Made by a program: the position numbers and the translations under genes. The notes under the pieces are model-generated. The model saw only the letters and a program-made list of their open reading frames with translations. It was not told the origin of the DNA and searched no databases. A DNA stretch of 64,000 bases, from the NCBI RefSeq assembly GCF_000282475.1, contig NZ_AKJF01000103.1:1-64000 (forward strand). Direction: 5' to 3'. Below are positions 54,816-63,062 of this stretch, piece by piece. This stretch comes from Pseudomonas sp. GM78 (GTDB lineage: Bacteria; Pseudomonadota; Gammaproteobacteria; Pseudomonadales; Pseudomonadaceae). Position 1 is the first letter of the stretch, and every line of letters begins with the position of its first letter.

Positions 54816-55304
54816 ATGAACACCGTCATCCGCCACGTCACGCCTGCTGATCTGGACCGCTGCTACGCCATCGAAACCCTGGCCTATGAAGGCGACGAAG
54901 CTGCCACCCGCGAAAAAATCGCCACCCGCATCGCCACCTGGCCCGAGGGTTTCATCGTCGCTGAAGTGGATGGAGTGGTCGCCGGTTTCATCAATTCCGG
55001 CGCGGCGTTCCAGGTGGAAATGTCCGACGAAGCGTTCAAGGAGCTGATCGGCCACGACCCGGCCGGGCCGCACGTGGTGATCATGTCGGTGGTCGTGCAC
55101 CCGGACTATCAGGGGCAGGGCCTGGCGAAGCGCTTGATGGGCGAGTTCATCGAACGTATGCGCGTCTTGGGCAAGGTCAGCATGAACCTGATGTGCAAGG
55201 AAAGGCATATTCCGTTGTATGCAGGCTTTGGTTTTGCCTACATCAAGCCATCGGCGTCCGACCATGGCGGAATGGCTTGGCATGAGATGGTGCTGAACCT
55301 CTAA
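54816..55304 (+). CDS. GNAT-family N-acetyltransferase
   Basis: A 162-residue acetyltransferase. N-terminal IRHVTPADLDRCYAIETLAYEGDEAA resembles arylalkylamine-type GNATs; acetyl-CoA loop VHPDYQGQGLAKRLM (about 93-107, Q/RxxGxG/A); LYAGFGFAYI is the usual C-terminal beta-bulge segment. Substrate unknown. The ATG at 54816 starts NTVIRHV; an in-frame codon four residues earlier is less likely. It follows the GyrI-like gene on the same strand. Confidence 0.85.
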   Translation: MNTVIRHVTPADLDRCYAIETLAYEGDEAATREKIATRIATWPEGFIVAEVDGVVAGFINSGAAFQVEMSDEAFKELIGHDPAGPHVVIMSVVVHPDYQGQGLAKRLMGEFIERMRVLGKVSMNLMCKERHIPLYAGFGFAYIKPSASDHGGMAWHEMVLNL

Positions 55305-55322
55305 ACCCGACGCAGACCCCCT

Positions 55323-55412
55323 TGTGGGAGCGAGCCTGCTCGCGATTGCGTCGTTTCAGTCAGCATCAATGCAAGCTGTTACACCGCAATCGCGAGCAGG
55401 CTCGCTCCCACA
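55323..55412. repeat. REPIN-type palindromic repeat (GGGAGCGAGCCTGCTCGCGA family)
   Basis: Perfect units TGTGGGAGCGAGCCTGCTCG and CGAGCAGGCTCGCTCCCACA; extended pairing CGCGATTGCG / CGCAATCGCG continues inward. Lies between two convergent acetyltransferase genes. Confidence 0.9.
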
Positions 55413-55429
55413 TTTGGAATGTGCTGACT

Positions 55430-55915
55430 TCAGAATTTCAGGCCCATCCGCCGCTCATAGCCGATCCGCCCCTTGTACGCCTCGCCACTGTCGACAAAAC
55501 CATATTTGGCATACAACGCGATGGCGGCGTCATTATCGGCATCCACCGACAATTCCAGCCCCCGGATTTCCGGCCACGCCAGGCGCGCCACCTCGGGTAG
55601 CGCTTGCAGGCAAGCCTTGCCGTAACCTTTGCCCTGAGCGCGCTGATCAACTTGTAGCGCGTGCAGCGTGGCGCTGTGTTCGTCGGCCCATGCCGGCAAC
55701 ACCGGTGGGCGTTTGAGCAGCAGAAAGGCCACGGGAACCGCATCGGCCAGCAAGGCAAAGCCCTTCACGCCGGGGCCGGGCTTGGACAACAGGGTGTGCA
55801 ACGCACCATGAATATCGCCGCAAAACCTGATCTGTTGCGGATGTACTTCGATGGCCTCGACCTGCTGGCGCTGCAGCGCATTCAGGCTTTCGTAAGGCAC
55901 GAGTCGGGCTGTCAC
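55430..55915 (-). CDS. GNAT-family N-acetyltransferase
   Basis: A 161-residue acetyltransferase, not closely similar to the one on the other side of the repeat. The acetyl-CoA loop is VDQRAQGKGYGKACLQALP (about 93-111), then LSVDADNDAAIALYAKYGFVDSGEAYKGRIGYERRMGL. Such enzymes with an N-terminal EVHPQQIRFCGDI-like stretch are common in pseudomonads; substrate unknown. Convergent with the gene ending at 55304. Confidence 0.85.
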   Translation of the reverse strand: MTARLVPYESLNALQRQQVEAIEVHPQQIRFCGDIHGALHTLLSKPGPGVKGFALLADAVPVAFLLLKRPPVLPAWADEHSATLHALQVDQRAQGKGYGKACLQALPEVARLAWPEIRGLELSVDADNDAAIALYAKYGFVDSGEAYKGRIGYERRMGLKF

Positions 55916-55991
55916 TGGAGTGTCCTTTTTCCAACACGAATGAGTCTCGGATTCTAGCGAGTTTGCGTTCCTGGATTATTTTTATTTCGAC

Positions 55992-56018
55992 TGTCGATTT
56001 GGCGGATCGCCGGACGAC
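55992..56018 (+). promoter_or_regulatory. Candidate ECF42 sigma promoter
   Basis: TGTCGA at 55992-55997 and CGAC at 56015-56018 with 17 bases between them, 37 bases before the NTF2-like gene. From memory, ECF42 factors use TGTCGA in the -35 and a CGWC-type -10. The sigma gene is third in the transcript, so this would be autoregulation. Confidence 0.6.
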
Positions 56019-56055
56019 TAAGGGTGTCTTCCCATAAAAACCACGGAGAACCATC

Positions 56056-56481
56056 ATGAGCGCTACCCACGAAATCCAGACTCTGATCGACACCTATCGT
56101 GAGGCGGTCATCTCGAAGAACGTCGATAAAATCATGGCCCTGTACGCCGACGACATCGTCTCCTACGACGCCGTCAAGGCCCTGCAATTTCGCGACAAGG
56201 CCGCCTACCGCGCGCATTGGCTGGAGTGCATGGAGATGTGCCAAGGCCCGCACACGTTCGACTTCGACCACATGAACATCGTGGCCGATGAGCACGTCGC
56301 CTTCGCCCATTGGCTGGCCCATTGCGGCGGCACCAACGAGCAGGGTGAAACCCAGGCCTGCTGGATGCGCGTGACCGCCTGCTATCGGCGCGAGGCCGGG
56401 CAATGGCGCATCGTCCACGAACACTGGTCGGCCCCGTTCGACATGATGAGCGGCACGACCTTGTTCAATCTGGAACCCTGA
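56056..56481 (+). CDS. NTF2-like/SnoaL-like protein
   Basis: A 141-residue small alpha+beta cone-fold protein. Start IQTLIDTYREAVISKNVDKIMALYADDIVSYDAV is the typical helix-helix-strand opening; CYRREAGQWRIVHEHWSAPFD is the characteristic last strand pair. Such proteins are common partners of ECF42 operons. No catalytic residues can be named. First gene after the candidate ECF42 promoter; GGAGAACCATC precedes the ATG. Confidence 0.85.
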   Translation: MSATHEIQTLIDTYREAVISKNVDKIMALYADDIVSYDAVKALQFRDKAAYRAHWLECMEMCQGPHTFDFDHMNIVADEHVAFAHWLAHCGGTNEQGETQACWMRVTACYRREAGQWRIVHEHWSAPFDMMSGTTLFNLEP

Positions 56482-56548
56482 TCGTCGGTTCGCGGCGCGA
56501 AACCGCCAATCTGCAGCCATAGTTGATCCGTTCAATCAGGAGAGTGCC

Positions 56549-56893
56549 ATGAAGTATTTATGCCTGGTCTACAGCGAAGAGCACTTGCTGCATTCGCTGC
56601 CGGAGAGCCCCAAGGACGAGGAGTGCATGGCTTATGCCGAGGCGATCCAGGGCAGCGGCCGGATGGTCGCCGCCGAGGCGCTGGAATCGGTGCAGACCGC
56701 TACCACGGTGCGCATGCGCAACGGCAAGATGTCGATCACCGACGGCCCGTTCGCCGAAACCAAGGAGCAGTTGGCTGGCTTTTACCTGATCGATGCCAAG
56801 GACCTCAACGAAGCCCTCCAGGTCGCCGGGAATATCCCGGCGGCACGGGTCGGCAGTGTCGAAGTGCGCCCCGTTCGGCAGTTGAATCCTTAA
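56549..56893 (+). CDS. YCII/DGPF-domain protein
   Basis: A 114-residue dimeric alpha-beta barrel protein of the YCII superfamily. The naming motif is seen as DGPFAETKEQLAGFYLIDAKDLNEAL (about 65-90); N-terminal MKYLCLVYSEE is typical. DGPF proteins are the usual targets and neighbours of ECF42 sigma factors. Catalysis is unproven in this subgroup. CAGGAGAGTGCC precedes the ATG; the sigma factor gene starts one base after the stop. Confidence 0.92.
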   Translation: MKYLCLVYSEEHLLHSLPESPKDEECMAYAEAIQGSGRMVAAEALESVQTATTVRMRNGKMSITDGPFAETKEQLAGFYLIDAKDLNEALQVAGNIPAARVGSVEVRPVRQLNP

Positions 56894-56894
56894 G

Positions 56895-58130
56895 ATGCCG
56901 CAGCTGTCGGTACAGGCCAGGGTCGAGCAGGTTTATCGCCAGGAGTCGCGACGCATTCTGGCGACCCTGATTCGCCTGCTCGGCGATTTCGACCTGGCCG
57001 AAGAGGCGCTGCACGAAGCGTTTTTCGTGGCGGTGGAACGCTGGCAGCAGGACGGCGTGCCGGACAATCCGCGCACCTGGCTGGTCTCCACCGGGCGTTT
57101 CAAGGCCATCGATGTGCTGCGTCGGCGCGCACGTTTTGCTGCGTCCCGACCGCTTCTGGTCGCGCAACTGGAGGCGCTGGAGCAGGCCGACTGGAGTGAT
57201 GAAGACGTGGAAGACGATCGCCTGCGCCTGATCTTCACCTGTTGTCACCCGGCGCTGGCGCCTGACGCTCAGGTGCCGTTGACGCTGCGCGAAGTCTGCG
57301 ACCTGACCACGGAAGAAATCGCCCGGGCCTTTCTCTCGGCACCGGCCACCATCGCCCAGCGCATCGTGCGTGCCAAGGCGAAAATCCGTGACGCGAAAAT
57401 CCCCTATCAGGTGCCGTCCCTTGCGGAACTGCCCGAGCGCCTGGACAGCGTGCTACGGGTGATTTACCTGGTGTTCAACGAAGGTTATTCGGCGTCCGTC
57501 GGCGCGCAAGTGACCCGCGAAGACTTGACCCGTGAAGCGATCCGCCTGGGGCGTTTGTTGCTGGAGTTGTTGCCGGAACCGGAGGTCATGGGCTTGCTGG
57601 CGCTGATGTTGTTACACGAGTCCCGGCGCCTGGCCAGGACCTGCGCGGACGGCGACCTGATTTTGCTGGATGACCAGGATCGCATGCTGTGGGACGCGCA
57701 GATGATCGCCGAAGGTTCTGCGCTGGTAGAGCGGGCACTGGGTACCCGACAATTCGGACCGTATTGCCTGCAAGCGGCGATTGCGGCGGTGCACGCTGAA
57801 GCGCCGTCGATCGAGGAAACCGACTGGGCGCAGATCGTCGGGCTGTATGAGGTGTTGTTGCGGGCGTGGCCCTCGCCGGTGATCGAATTGAACCGGGCGG
57901 CGGCGATCTCCAGGCGCGATGGTCCGTTGGCAGGGTTGACGTTGGTCGAGGCCATTCTGGCGCGTGGTGAACTGCTCGATTACCACCTGGCGCATTCGGC
58001 GCGGGCGGAGTTCTGTCGGCAGTTGGGCAGGGCGGAGCAGGCGCGGGCGGCCTATGCACGGGCGCTGGAGTTGACGCAGCAAGAACCGGAGCGGCGGTTT
58101 ATTGAAGCTCGGCTCAAGGCGTTGCAGTGA
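56895..58130 (+). CDS. ECF42-type RNA polymerase sigma factor with C-terminal extension
   Basis: A 411-residue sigma-70 family factor. Region 2 (about 10-80): RILATLIRLLGDFDLAEEALHEAFF and NPRTWLVSTGRFKAIDVLRRR. Region 4 (about 125-180): LTLREVCDLTTEEIARAFLSAPATIAQRIVRAKAKIR. A long C-terminal domain of helical repeats (about 200-411; EVLLRAWPSPVIELNRAAAIS, AEFCRQLGRAEQARAAYARALELT) replaces an anti-sigma factor as control element, the mark of ECF42. It is the last gene of the NTF2-YCII-sigma transcript and no anti-sigma gene is near. Confidence 0.93.
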   Translation: MPQLSVQARVEQVYRQESRRILATLIRLLGDFDLAEEALHEAFFVAVERWQQDGVPDNPRTWLVSTGRFKAIDVLRRRARFAASRPLLVAQLEALEQADWSDEDVEDDRLRLIFTCCHPALAPDAQVPLTLREVCDLTTEEIARAFLSAPATIAQRIVRAKAKIRDAKIPYQVPSLAELPERLDSVLRVIYLVFNEGYSASVGAQVTREDLTREAIRLGRLLLELLPEPEVMGLLALMLLHESRRLARTCADGDLILLDDQDRMLWDAQMIAEGSALVERALGTRQFGPYCLQAAIAAVHAEAPSIEETDWAQIVGLYEVLLRAWPSPVIELNRAAAISRRDGPLAGLTLVEAILARGELLDYHLAHSARAEFCRQLGRAEQARAAYARALELTQQEPERRFIEARLKALQ

Positions 58131-58152
58131 GGCGTGCTCGCCGGCCTCTTCG

Positions 58153-58255
58153 TCGGAACGCCGCCCGGAGCAAGCCCGCTCCCACAGGGTAATGAGTGGC
58201 CACGAATTTTGTGTACACCAATGATCATTGTGGGAGCGTGGCTTGCCCGCGATAA
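58153..58255. repeat. REPIN-type palindromic repeat (GCAAGCCCGCTCCCACA family)
   Basis: Unit GGAGCAAGCCCGCTCCCACA and inverted TGTGGGAGCGTGGCTTGCCC about 55 bases apart, similar to the element at 10600. Interior holds CACGAATTTTGTGTACACCA, close to the ACAAATTTTGTGAGCACCA interior of that copy. Confidence 0.85.
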
Positions 58256-58269
58256 GGGCCGCAGGACCT

Positions 58270-59124
58270 TCACTCCAGCATCTTGCCCAGCAACCAACTG
58301 CCCGCCGGCCCAGGTGGATTCAAGCGCGACCACAAGGCATCCACCGACACTGTTTTCGGCCAGCCACGCACCTGCAGTTCCTGCAACGTCCCCGCGCCGA
58401 AACGTGCTACCAGCCAGCGTGGCAGCGGCGCCCAACCGAACCCGCCCTGGGCCATTTCCAGCAGCATCAGGTAACTCGGTGCCGACCAGACCCGTCCTTT
58501 AGCGCGGCTTTCATAGGGATTGACGATGGTCGCCAGGCGCAGTTCGCGATGCTGTTGCAGCGTGTCCTGGTCGATATTTTCCTGATTGGCCAATGGATGC
58601 TCGCGGGACACGAACAGGGCGAATTCCGTACGTTCTTCCACCGTCGAGCTGACCAGGTCCGGCGGGTAGCTGTCCTGCGTTTCGGCGAAGGCGACGTGGG
58701 CCCGACCGCTTTGCACCAGTGCCACCAGGTCATCGCATTCGGCGATCAGGCATTCGAGTTCCAGGTCCGGATAACGCGGCTCGAATGCACTGAGCGCCGC
58801 TTCGAAGCGGTCGGACTGGTAAGTGTCGGAAATCGCCACGGTCAGCTTCGCCTCGACGCCCTGGGACAATTGGCTGGCGGTCATTTCCAGGCGGCTGGTG
58901 GCGGCCAGGATCTCTTCGGCCCGTTGCAGCACGACATGCCCGGCAGGGGTCAGGCTGGGCTTGCGGCTGCTGCGGTCGAACAGCGTCAGGTTCAGATCGA
59001 TCTCCAGGCTGGCGATGGCGGCGCTGATGGTTGACTGACTGCGGCCCAGCTTGCGCGCCGCTGCGGAAAACGAGCCTTGGGTCGCGGCCTGGACGAACGC
59101 CTGCAACACTTCCTGGGACGCCAT
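58270..59124 (-). CDS. LysR-family regulator (probably of the PACE gene)
   Basis: A 284-residue LysR-type protein. Winged helix: EVLQAFVQAATQGSFSAAARKLGRSQSTISAAIASLEIDLN (about 5-45). The co-inducer domain follows from about 90. Divergent from the PACE efflux gene with 89 bases between starts, an arrangement like AceR/AceI, so it likely controls that gene in response to a transported amine or biocide. Confidence 0.88.
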   Translation of the reverse strand: MASQEVLQAFVQAATQGSFSAAARKLGRSQSTISAAIASLEIDLNLTLFDRSSRKPSLTPAGHVVLQRAEEILAATSRLEMTASQLSQGVEAKLTVAISDTYQSDRFEAALSAFEPRYPDLELECLIAECDDLVALVQSGRAHVAFAETQDSYPPDLVSSTVEERTEFALFVSREHPLANQENIDQDTLQQHRELRLATIVNPYESRAKGRVWSAPSYLMLLEMAQGGFGWAPLPRWLVARFGAGTLQELQVRGWPKTVSVDALWSRLNPPGPAGSWLLGKMLE

Positions 59125-59213
59125 GAACTATCGCCTTGATCGATGGTTATTGGTTATGAAGTATCGGTGTGAAGCTGGATCATGGCAACCATCGTCACTC
59201 AAGGAGACAGGCC

Positions 59214-59651
59214 ATGAGCGCCAATAAATCCATTACCGAACGTATTTTCCAGGCCATCGGTTTCGAACTGCTGGCCATCCTGATTTGTACGCCGTTGCTG
59301 GCGTGGATCATGGACAAACCGATGGTGGAAATGGGCGTCGTCACCGTCGTCATCGCTGCCCTGGCCCTGGCCTGGAACGTGGTCTTCAACGGTTTGTTCG
59401 ACCGTGTGCTCAAGCGCTTGGCTATTACGCACAACGCCTGGGTTCGGGTGGTGCATGCGCTGTTGTTCGAAGGCGGGTTGGTGGCACTTGGCGTACCACT
59501 GATTGCCTGGTGGCTGAACATCAGTATGTGGCAGGCGTTCCTGCTCGACATCGGGGTGCTGCTGTTTTTCCTGCCGTACACCTACGTTTATCACTGGGTG
59601 TATGACGTGGTGCGCGAGCGGGTGATCATTCGCGCGACGTCCAACGCGTAA
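59214..59651 (+). CDS. PACE-family multidrug efflux protein
   Basis: A 145-residue inner-membrane protein of the proteobacterial antimicrobial compound efflux family (AceI type): four hydrophobic segments in two tandem repeats. The helix-1 acidic residue needed for proton coupling is present in IFQAIGFELLAILICTPLLAW (Glu near 18), and FLPYTYVYHWVYDVVRERV is the typical last helix. AceI exports chlorhexidine; natural substrates may be short-chain diamines. AAGGAG lies 8 bases before the ATG. Confidence 0.88.
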   Translation: MSANKSITERIFQAIGFELLAILICTPLLAWIMDKPMVEMGVVTVVIAALALAWNVVFNGLFDRVLKRLAITHNAWVRVVHALLFEGGLVALGVPLIAWWLNISMWQAFLLDIGVLLFFLPYTYVYHWVYDVVRERVIIRATSNA

Positions 59652-59661
59652 CCCGTAACCC

Positions 59662-59765
59662 GTAGGAGCCAGCGGTGCGGCGGTCCGACTTGCCGGCGAA
59701 CCAGACGCTGCGGTGTATCTGCCGCACCGGGTTACCGTTCTTCGCGGGCAAGCCTCGCTCCTACA
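59662..59765. repeat. REP-like palindromic element between convergent genes
   Basis: Outer CGTAGGAGC and GCTCCTAC units are inverted; interior carries GGTGCGGC and GCCGCACC, also inverted (59674-59681 and 59721-59728). Degenerate compared with other copies. Confidence 0.65.
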
Positions 59766-59776
59766 AGATTGAGATT

Positions 59777-61390
59777 TCAAAACAATTGGGTGAACAGCCA
59801 ATACAAACTGCCCGACAACAGAATCGCCGCCGGCAAGGTCAGCACCCAGGCCATCAGCAGGTTGCGGATGGTCTTCATCTGCAAGCCGCCGCCATTGGCG
59901 ACCATGGTCCCGGCCACCCCTGAAGACAGCACGTGGGTGGTCGAGACCGGCAAGCCGAACATGTCGGCGGCCCCGATGGTCAGCATGGCGACGGTTTCCG
60001 CCGAGGCGCCTTGTGCGTAGGTCAGGTGGGTCTTACCGATTTTCTCGCCCACGGTCACCACGATGCGCTTCCAGCCGACCATGGTGCCCAGGCCCAGCGC
60101 TATCGCCACGGCGATCTTCACCCACAACGGGATGAAGCGCGTGGCGTTGTCGATCTGCTGCTTGAACAGCTGCAGTTTGCTGGCGGTGTCGGCGTCGAAA
60201 TTACCGACCTTGTTCTTGTCCATCAGGCGAATGGTTTCGCTGGTCAGGTACATGTCGTTGCGCACGTTGCCCATGGCCTCGGCCGGGACTTTGGAGAGCG
60301 ATCCATAACCCTTCACTTCGTTGCCGATGTTGCCGGCCAATGCCGCGAGGGCGGGAATCAGTTGCGGCGTGACTTCCTTGCTGCGCACGTAATCGGACAG
60401 GATCGGTCGCGGATCGGCCGGTGCCGGCAGCGGCGCGCTCTTGACCAGTGCTTGTTGGGTCACTTCGGCCACCGCGGCAAACTGCAACGCCTGATCCGCG
60501 GGCATGGTGCGGTTCAGCGCATAAGCCATCGGCAAGGTCCCGACCAGGATCAGCATGATCAGCCCCATGCCTTTCTGACCGTCATTGGAGCCGTGGGCGA
60601 AGGACACGCCGGTGCAGGTCAGGATCAACATGCCGCGAATCCACCACGGCGGCGGGGTATTGCCCTTGGGTTCCTTGTACAGCGCGCGATTCTTGACGAA
60701 GGCGCGCAGGGCCAGCAGCAACAGCGCAGCGCAGCCGAAGCCGACCAGTGGCGAGAGCAGCAAGGCGTAGCCGACCTTGGTCGCCTGCGCCCAGTCCACC
60801 CCGCTGGTGCCGTCACGCCCGTGCATCAGGGCATTGGCCACGCCGACCCCGATGATCGAGCCGATCAGGGTGTGCGACGACGATGCCGGCAGGCCCAGCC
60901 ACCAGGTGCCGAGGTTCCACAGGATCGCTGCGATCAGCAGGGCGAAGATCATGGCGAATCCGGCGGAGGAGCCGACTTGCAGGATCAGCTCCACCGGCAA
61001 CAACGCGATGATGCCGAACGCCACCGCGCCGCTGGACAGCAGCACCCCGAGGAAGTTGAAGAACCCGGACCAGACCACCGCGAAATTCGGTGGCAGCGAG
61101 TGGGTATAGATCACCGTGGCGACGGCGTTGGCCGTGTCGTGGAAACCGTTGACGAACTCGAAGCCCAAGGCGATCAGCAACGCCACGCCCAGCAGGAGGA
61201 ACGGCGTCCAGGTGGTCACCACGGTGCCGAGCTCGTTCATGTCGTGCATCAGGCTGTAGGCGGTGAACAGCAGCCCGATACTCAGCACTGCAAAGAACAC
61301 CACGAGGGTGAGCACGCCGGGTTTCTTGTCGAACTGCGGTTTGGCGCTACTGGCGGGCGCCGGGGCGGCGGAAAAGGACGGGGTGGCCAT
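59777..61390 (-). CDS. Inorganic phosphate transporter, Pit family
   Basis: A 537-residue low-affinity phosphate (metal-phosphate):H+ symporter. It has the duplicated PiT signature: GFEFVNGFHDTANAVATVIYTHSLPP in the first half and GVSFAHGSNDGQKGMGLIMLI plus the GLPVSTTHVLSSGVAG stretch in the second. A soluble loop (about 325-400) splits the halves. Two ATGs are possible: 61399 directly abuts AGGA, 61390 is 9 bases from it, so I chose 61390. The terminal hydrophobic segments are normal. Confidence 0.93.
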   Translation of the reverse strand: MATPSFSAAPAPASSAKPQFDKKPGVLTLVVFFAVLSIGLLFTAYSLMHDMNELGTVVTTWTPFLLLGVALLIALGFEFVNGFHDTANAVATVIYTHSLPPNFAVVWSGFFNFLGVLLSSGAVAFGIIALLPVELILQVGSSAGFAMIFALLIAAILWNLGTWWLGLPASSSHTLIGSIIGVGVANALMHGRDGTSGVDWAQATKVGYALLLSPLVGFGCAALLLLALRAFVKNRALYKEPKGNTPPPWWIRGMLILTCTGVSFAHGSNDGQKGMGLIMLILVGTLPMAYALNRTMPADQALQFAAVAEVTQQALVKSAPLPAPADPRPILSDYVRSKEVTPQLIPALAALAGNIGNEVKGYGSLSKVPAEAMGNVRNDMYLTSETIRLMDKNKVGNFDADTASKLQLFKQQIDNATRFIPLWVKIAVAIALGLGTMVGWKRIVVTVGEKIGKTHLTYAQGASAETVAMLTIGAADMFGLPVSTTHVLSSGVAGTMVANGGGLQMKTIRNLLMAWVLTLPAAILLSGSLYWLFTQLF

Positions 61391-61484
61391 GCCGGACATT
61401 CCTGAGGAGGGAAGGAGTGCCGTTGATATTCGTTGCAAATTGTTACAGCGAGACTGCCATGGATCAGTCTTTGGTTGTTTGCGC

Positions 61485-62519
61485 CTACAAATCCTGGCGC
61501 TTGCGAAACGCCCAGCGCCCCGCTATCACGGTAAAAGTCGCCACCAGCGCCACCAGAATCCAGAACCCTTCCGGATCCTGCGAAAGCGGCACCCCGCCCA
61601 CGTTCATGCCGAAGAAACCGGCAATGATGTTGATCGGCAGGGCCAGCACCGTCACCACCGTGAGGGTGAACAGGGTGCGATTACTCTGCTCGTTGAGGTT
61701 GGCGGCGATTTCCTCCTGCAGCAGCTTGATCCGTTCGCCCAGGGCCGTGAGGTCGTTAATGATCAGCGCAAACTCCTCGGTGGACTTGCGCAGCTCCTTG
61801 ACGTCTTCCTTCTGCAACCAGGGAGGCGGGCGATTGAGCAAACGCAGCAACGACCCGGGCTCCAGCGCCAGCAGGCGTTGCAGACGCACCAGCACCCGGC
61901 GATTGGCCCCCAGTTCCGCACGGTTGGTCGACAGGCGCGAGGACAGCAGTTCATCTTCGACCTGATCCACGCTCAGGCTGGTCTTGCGCACGATCTGGGT
62001 CAGCACTTCGCCCTGGTCGCGCAGCAGATGCACGAGCAATTCCAGCGGTGAGCGGAAGCATTCACCGGCTTTTACCGACGAACGCAACTTGTCCACCGAA
62101 TGCAGCGGTTGCAGGCGTGCGCTGATGATCAGTCGACTGCGGGCGCAGACCCACAGGGTCGAGACATCCGAGGAGGTCATGCTGCTGAGGTTGAACACCA
62201 CGTCGTTGACCACCGCCAGCAATGCCGAATCGACATGCTCGATGCGCGTCGAGCGTGAACCTTCATGCAAGGCTTCGAAAAACTCGTTGGGCAGTTCCAG
62301 ATGGCTCTTCATCCAGCGCTCGCACGCGGCATGGGCGAGGTTCAGGTGCAGCCAGAGAAATTGCTCGGCGTCCTGCGGGTGTTGCAGGTACTGCAATGCC
62401 CTGGCCGAATCGATTTCCTGGCCGCGCTCACCGGGGCGAAAACTGAAACCGTAAAGCAGGCCGAACAGATCCGGATCGCGATGGCTGTGATCGATGCTGT
62501 GGTTCATGAGGGCTCGCAT
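61485..62519 (-). CDS. CorA/ZntB-family divalent cation transporter
   Basis: A 344-residue protein with a large cytoplasmic N-terminal domain (to about 280) and two C-terminal hydrophobic helices joined by the pore motif in IIAGFFGMNVGGVPL. GMN is the CorA family signature; the following Val-Gly-Gly and the QSNRTLFTLTVVTVLALPINI helix fit the ZntB (zinc uptake) branch better than magnesium CorA. Start uncertain: ATG at 62519 or at 62507, neither with a strong ribosome site. It lies about 95 bases upstream of the Pit gene on the same strand. Confidence 0.87.
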   Translation of the reverse strand: MRALMNHSIDHSHRDPDLFGLLYGFSFRPGERGQEIDSARALQYLQHPQDAEQFLWLHLNLAHAACERWMKSHLELPNEFFEALHEGSRSTRIEHVDSALLAVVNDVVFNLSSMTSSDVSTLWVCARSRLIISARLQPLHSVDKLRSSVKAGECFRSPLELLVHLLRDQGEVLTQIVRKTSLSVDQVEDELLSSRLSTNRAELGANRRVLVRLQRLLALEPGSLLRLLNRPPPWLQKEDVKELRKSTEEFALIINDLTALGERIKLLQEEIAANLNEQSNRTLFTLTVVTVLALPINIIAGFFGMNVGGVPLSQDPEGFWILVALVATFTVIAGRWAFRKRQDL

Positions 62520-62618
62520 GAAGGGCGCCTGTCGCGTGAGTTACAGGTTCACGTGAGCGGCATCATTGCAAGTCTGGATGACGGATTTGTGACTGCGGCT
62601 TGATCGGTCGCTCAGACG

Positions 62619-62655
62619 CAAAAAAGCCGCACGACGGGGAAATCGGGCGGCTTTT
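62619..62655. terminator. Terminator between the PepSY gene and the CorA/ZntB gene
   Basis: AAAAAAGCCGC and GCGGCTTTTT pair around 15 bases; located just after the PepSY stop on the minus strand and usable in either direction. Confidence 0.75.
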
Positions 62656-62666
62656 TGCGGTGTGCA

Positions 62667-62975
62667 TCAGTCGTCTTTTTTGTTTTTCAGGACTTCGCCG
62701 GTGGCGGCATTCAGGTCCACGTCCCATTCAACTTTGCTGGCATCGAGCAACTCGACTTCGTACTCGTAGATGTTGGAGTGTTTGTCCAGGTCGCTGTCGG
62801 TAATCGTCGCGCCCGGGTGCAGCTTCATTACGATCTGATTCAACTCTTCCAGCGGTTTGATCTTGCCATCCTTGACCAGCTGAGGGATCTGGTCGACGGG
62901 CACGTCTTTCGCCTGGGCCACACCGGCGGTGAAGGTCAGGGCGGCAGCGGTGAACAGGGCAGTCAGGGTTTTCAT
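62667..62975 (-). CDS. Periplasmic PepSY-domain protein
   Basis: A 102-residue exported protein. Signal peptide MKTLTALFTAAALTFTAGVAQA with cleavage before KDVPV. The rest is one PepSY-like domain: PLEELNQIVMKLHPGATITDSDLDKHSNIYEYEVELLDASKVEWDVDLNAATGEVL; short motif YEYEVELLD with the DLNAATGEV strand is diagnostic. Such proteins are often coupled to PhoP-type two-component systems or act as protease inhibitors; no such genes are in view. AAGGAAAGAATCTC precedes the ATG. Confidence 0.88.
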   Translation of the reverse strand: MKTLTALFTAAALTFTAGVAQAKDVPVDQIPQLVKDGKIKPLEELNQIVMKLHPGATITDSDLDKHSNIYEYEVELLDASKVEWDVDLNAATGEVLKNKKDD

Positions 62976-63062
62976 GAGATTCTTTCCTTGGGGAGCCGTT
63001 TAAGTGGGATCAGATTAATTGTGGCAACTTAATTCACGCTTAAATTCCCTTGAACCGAGAGA

